Positions 60,743 to 64,000 of a stretch of 64,000 nt of DNA are shown in pieces. Location of the stretch: NCBI RefSeq assembly GCF_000956475.1, contig NZ_JYJB01000009.1:372001-436000 (forward strand), in the 5' to 3' direction. Position 1 is the first letter of the stretch. Every line of letters begins with the position of its first letter. The notes below the pieces were generated by a model. That model saw nothing but the letters and a program-made list of their open reading frames with translations, was not told the DNA's origin and did not search any database. Position numbers and translations under genes: made by a program. Source of the stretch: Microbacterium hydrocarbonoxydans (GTDB lineage Bacteria; Actinomycetota; Actinomycetes; Actinomycetales; Microbacteriaceae).

Positions 60743-62731
60743 TCAGGCGGTCGCCAGCGCGGTCCTCGCGGAGGTCGTGCGGCGCAGCGTGATCACGATG
60801 GTCGTGACGACCAGAGGCAGCACACCCCACACGACGAGCGCCGCGGCGGCGCCGCCGTTCGCGGCGATGAGACCGGTGAATGCGGGTGCCGTCGGCAGCG
60901 CGGATCCGATCGAGGCTAGCCATCCGGGAACGGTCGAGATGAGGCCCGTCGCGACGGCGAGCACGCCGATCAGGGCGCCCACCCAGCGCCCGGCGCCGCC
61001 GAACACCGCGACGAGAGCCTGGTTCACGGCGGCGAACGCGATGCCCGCGAGTACGGCGGTGCCGGCGAACGCCCACCAAGTGCCCGCGTCGTAGCTCGCC
61101 ACGATCTGCACGATCAGCGCGACGAGCACGCCCTGCCCTGCCCCGATCAGTGCGGCGGGAGCGAAGCCACGCAGCGCCAGGCCCGCGGAGGAGCGTCGTG
61201 AGGTCAGTGTGCGCGCGGTGTGCGCTCGCATCACGATGAACGACGCGAGGCCGCCGAACCAGAGCACGACTGCGGTGAGAAGCGGGATCGCGGTCGGGCC
61301 GAAGATCGTCGTCGCCTCGGAGTTCGTCTTCACGGGATCCGCCATCACCGTGGCGAGGGACTTGGACTCCCCGTCGGTGAAGGACGGCAGCGAGTCGGAT
61401 GCCGTGCGCAGACCGCCGGCGAGATCGCCGGTCCCTGTGGCGAGGGTGTCGAGGCCCGTGGCGAGCTCACCCGCTCCGGCGGACAGCTGGGTCGCCCCGT
61501 CGGACAGCTGGGCGGCGCCGTCGGCGAGCTGGGCGGCACCTGAGGCGGACTTGTCGAGTCCGTCGGTCGCGAGCTGGTTCAGGCCCGCGGCGATCGAGGA
61601 CGCGCCGGTTCCGGCTGTGCGCATGTTGGTCGCGAGGGTCGTGAACGTGCCGGGAAGGGCTGCGACGCCGCCTGCGATCTGCGGGTCGTTCAGGATTCCG
61701 GATGCCGCGCCGGCAGACGTCGCGACGCCACCGGCGGACGCCGCGGCCGTCTTGATCCGGTCGCAGATCGCGGCGGGCACGCCGGAGTCGGGCTTCGCGC
61801 AGTCTGTCGCCAGCGAGCTGAGATCTCCCGCCAGCGCCGCCGAGCCGGTCGCCGCCGTGCCGGCCGCGCCCGCGGCGCTCTGGATTCCACCGACGAGCGC
61901 GGGCATTCCCGCCGTCTGCTGCTCGAGCTGGGTCGCGCCGCTGAGCAGCCCCGTCCCCAGCTGGCTCGCCCCACCGGCAAGCTGCCGCGTGCTGCCCGCC
62001 ATGGTGGTGAGTCCCGTGGACAGCTCCGACGCTCCGGTGCTGAGTCCGGTCGCACCGGTGGCGAGCTTGGCCGCACCGTCCGGGATGGCAGCCGCGCCGG
62101 TCGCGGCATCCCGGGCTCCGGATGCGAGCTGCACAGCGCCGTCCGCAGCGTCGCCGATCTGGTCACCGAGGGTCGTGAAGCCGACCAGGACGTTGCTCAT
62201 GGTCGCTTCGCTGAGCATCGAGCCCGTGCTGGCCGCCGCCACCGAGGCGATCTGTCCGGTGATCAAGTCGTCTGCGACGAGCCCGTCCGGGGGAGTGGTC
62301 ACCGTGATCGTGGCCTTCTCGGCGTCATCGGATGCGGCGCCACCGCCGTCTGCGATCGCCGTGCCCGCCGAGGTCGCGGCCTTCGAGAAGTCCTCGGGGA
62401 TCGTGATGACCGCCTGGTAGGTGCCGTCGGCGAGGCCCTCCTTCGCGTCGTCCTCGTTCGAGATGACCCACGTGAGGTTCGAGTCGAGGTCGTCCGACCC
62501 CTCGACCAGCCCCGAGGCCAGCTGGCGGCCGAGAGGCGTGAGCTGCCCGTCGATCGTGACCGGCTCGTCGAGGTTGACGATCGCCGCGGTCATGGAGTCG
62601 AGCCGCTCGGTGGGGTTCTGCAGGGCGGCGACGAGGATCCCGCCGACGGCTGCAGGGAGCAGCAGCACGCCGAGGATTGTCAGCCAGGTGATGGGTCTGC
62701 GCGTACGGGCACGCTCAATGGGGAGGGTCAT
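60743..62731 (-). CDS. YhgE/Pip domain membrane protein
   Basis: 662 residues. One N-terminal helix, then a large external region (about 30-460) with many Leu/Ala/Gly/Thr repeats such as LSTGASELSTGLTT and QLADGAAQLSDGATQL that suggest long helical or coiled structure, then about five C-terminal helices. This is the layout of YhgE/Pip proteins (phage-infection proteins and the ESX/T7SS accessory EsaA type). No T7SS genes are nearby. It starts in ATGA overlap with the MMPL gene stop, so the two are coupled. Confidence 0.88.
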   Translation of the reverse strand: MTLPIERARTRRPITWLTILGVLLLPAAVGGILVAALQNPTERLDSMTAAIVNLDEPVTIDGQLTPLGRQLASGLVEGSDDLDSNLTWVISNEDDAKEGLADGTYQAVITIPEDFSKAATSAGTAIADGGGAASDDAEKATITVTTPPDGLVADDLITGQIASVAAASTGSMLSEATMSNVLVGFTTLGDQIGDAADGAVQLASGARDAATGAAAIPDGAAKLATGATGLSTGASELSTGLTTMAGSTRQLAGGASQLGTGLLSGATQLEQQTAGMPALVGGIQSAAGAAGTAATGSAALAGDLSSLATDCAKPDSGVPAAICDRIKTAAASAGGVATSAGAASGILNDPQIAGGVAALPGTFTTLATNMRTAGTGASSIAAGLNQLATDGLDKSASGAAQLADGAAQLSDGATQLSAGAGELATGLDTLATGTGDLAGGLRTASDSLPSFTDGESKSLATVMADPVKTNSEATTIFGPTAIPLLTAVVLWFGGLASFIVMRAHTARTLTSRRSSAGLALRGFAPAALIGAGQGVLVALIVQIVASYDAGTWWAFAGTAVLAGIAFAAVNQALVAVFGGAGRWVGALIGVLAVATGLISTVPGWLASIGSALPTAPAFTGLIAANGGAAAALVVWGVLPLVVTTIVITLRRTTSARTALATA

Positions 62732-64000
62732 GCGGTCACCTCGGAGGATTCGTCGGAATGCTGAGCGGATCGGGTGGAGATGTCGATCACGTCGGGGGCC
62801 GAGCGGCCGGCCGACGCGAGGACGTCGAGTGCCGGCGCGGACGACGCGCCCGTGAGCACGACGGCCGTCGCGGCATCCGCATCTCGCAGGCGGGCCGCGA
62901 GCTGGTCGCGCTGGGCGGAGGAGAGCGCGTCGACGCCGTCGATCACGACCAGGGCGGGGCACCCCCGCAGCGCTTCGGAGAGGTCGGATGCGGTGGCGCC
63001 GGCCTGCGTCGCGAGCACAACTCCCACGTGCGCGCGCACCCAGGCCGCCCGACCAGGCAGCAGGTGACCTGCGACGCGCAGCAGTCCGGAGTCCGGGGCG
63101 ACGCGACCCGCGAGCACGAGCGCGAGCACTCGCCGCGTGCCCGCTGCGCCGCCGGTGAGCACGGCGCTGCCTCCCGGGGCGACGCGCATGTGCAGCGCCT
63201 CGATTCCGGCATCCGCCATCACGAGGTCGTCGGCGGCGACCACCGAGTCGTCACCAGGCCAGTCGGCCAGATGACGCTCTCGCTCGACCGCCTCGCCCTC
63301 GATGTCGACGCTCGGGAGGATCTTCTCGAGCCACCTCGGAATCTGCCAGGCGCGCTCGCCGAGGATCGCCATGAGCGCGGGAATCAGGGTCATGCGCACG
63401 AGGAAGGCGTCGATCGCGATGCCGGCTGCGAGACCGAGGGCGATCGGCTTGAGCGAGGAGTCGCCCTCGGGGACGAACGCCACGAACACCGCGAACATGA
63501 TCAGTCCGGCAGCCGTGACGACCTTCGCCGACCCCGCGAAGCCGCTGCGCACGGCGCGCAGCGCGGCGGCCCTCTTGATCTGGGTCGCTGAGCCCGTCGA
63601 AGCGTCGGGGCTCTTCGAGTCCTTGTCGTGCACGTAGTCCTCGCGCATGCGCGACACCAGGAACACCTGGTAGTCCATCGCGAGTCCGAACAGCACGCCC
63701 ATCAGGATGATCGGCATGAAGCTGATGATCGGGCCGACCTTCGCGACGTGCAGGGCGTCTGCGAACCAGCCCCATTCGAACACCGCGCCCACGATGCCGA
63801 AGGCGGCGATGATCGAGAGCAGGTACCCGAGGGCGGCGGTGATCGGCACCCACAGCGAGCGGAAGACGATGGTGAGGAGGATCAGCGACAGACCGATCAC
63901 GAAGATCCCGAACGGCAGCAGCGCGTTGCCGAGCTGGTCGGAGATGTCGATGCCGACCGCCGTGAAGCCGGTGACCTTGAGGTCGATGCCGAACTTCTTC
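62728..64000 (-). CDS. MMPL family transporter with ATPase-like C-terminal tail (partial)
   Basis: The C-terminal 424 residues; the 5' end lies beyond the window. The visible membrane part is a C-terminal RND/MMPL unit (GVLFGLAMDYQVFLVSRMRED, then GSAKVVTAAGLIMFAVFV). The last ~175 residues look like a decayed ABC ATPase domain: a glycine loop GGAAGTRRVL in place of Walker A, RVAPDSGLLRVAG, and ALVVIDGVDAL in place of Walker B. A short repeat-derived STGSATQ insertion is in the cytoplasmic loop. MMPL proteins export lipids or are multidrug pumps. Confidence 0.8.
   Translation of the reverse strand, partial: KKFGIDLKVTGFTAVGIDISDQLGNALLPFGIFVIGLSLILLTIVFRSLWVPITAALGYLLSIIAAFGIVGAVFEWGWFADALHVAKVGPIISFMPIILMGVLFGLAMDYQVFLVSRMREDYVHDKDSKSPDASTGSATQIKRAAALRAVRSGFAGSAKVVTAAGLIMFAVFVAFVPEGDSSLKPIALGLAAGIAIDAFLVRMTLIPALMAILGERAWQIPRWLEKILPSVDIEGEAVERERHLADWPGDDSVVAADDLVMADAGIEALHMRVAPGGSAVLTGGAAGTRRVLALVLAGRVAPDSGLLRVAGHLLPGRAAWVRAHVGVVLATQAGATASDLSEALRGCPALVVIDGVDALSSAQRDQLAARLRDADAATAVVLTGASSAPALDVLASAGRSAPDVIDISTRSAQHSDESSEVTA
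63582..63603. repeat. in-frame repeat core within the MMPL gene
   Basis: Read on the minus strand, GCTTCGACGGGCTCAGCGAC plus CC matches the ccdA element in 18 of 22 bases and encodes STGSATQ in the same phase as STGSGTQ in ccdA. It lies in the loop between DYVHDKDSKSPDA and IKRAA. Confidence 0.65.

Overview
The window looks like a chromosomal segment of a high-GC Gram-positive actinobacterium, most likely Microbacteriaceae and close to Microbacterium. The signs are uniformly high GC, many GTG starts, 4-base ATGA/GTGA gene overlaps, the 32-residue actinobacterial ribosomal protein bS22, a system II (ResB/CcsB) cytochrome c maturation cluster, and short intergenic repeats of a type I associate with this family. 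The genus is inferred from gene content and style, not from rRNA. I see no rRNA, tRNA, CRISPR array, insertion sequence or prophage. Most of the window is ordinary core and accessory metabolism.

Layout. 1-6.1 kb: TPP riboswitch with thiC, a CHY zinc-finger protein, a sigma factor fused to anti-sigma and membrane parts, ogt and thrC. 6.2-14.7 kb: three VOC proteins, a thioredoxin-like protein, a FUSC exporter, an M20 peptidase with an MFS transporter, a siderophore-interacting flavoprotein, a DNA glycosylase and a winged-helix regulator preceded by an apparently leaderless Cys-rich mini-ORF. 15-25.4 kb: sbcDC, a nucleosidase, nadE, a RecB-like nuclease/helicase and GNAT proteins. 25.4-31.8 kb: a GH39 glycosidase plus sugar ABC importer operon facing its LacI regulator. 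31.7-42.5 kb: upp, tadA, a hydrolase, a cation efflux protein, proC, an ABC exporter, a Trk potassium system, an ArsR regulator and a cyclase-family protein. 42.5-51.5 kb: bS22, a coupled rhodanese/glutaredoxin/Dabb trio, an amino-acid ABC importer, a Pot/Fbp-type ABC importer and a TauE exporter. 51.5-60.1 kb: aspS, a histidine phosphatase, a flavoprotein/MerR pair, then resA-ccdA-resB-ccsB. 60.1-64 kb: a 2H phosphoesterase, a YhgE/Pip protein and a truncated MMPL transporter.

The least routine signals are: (i) a related 22-base repeat read in the same frame inside two unrelated membrane proteins (ccdA and the MMPL gene); (ii) the leaderless mini-ORF ending CCRMCR behind a consensus promoter; (iii) an MMPL transporter carrying a degenerate ABC-ATPase-like tail; (iv) the one-piece sigma/anti-sigma membrane protein; (v) a MerR operator filling a 19-base promoter spacer; (vi) a 16-bp perfect hairpin just after a binding-protein gene inside an ABC operon; and (vii) a set of large dyads between converging genes.
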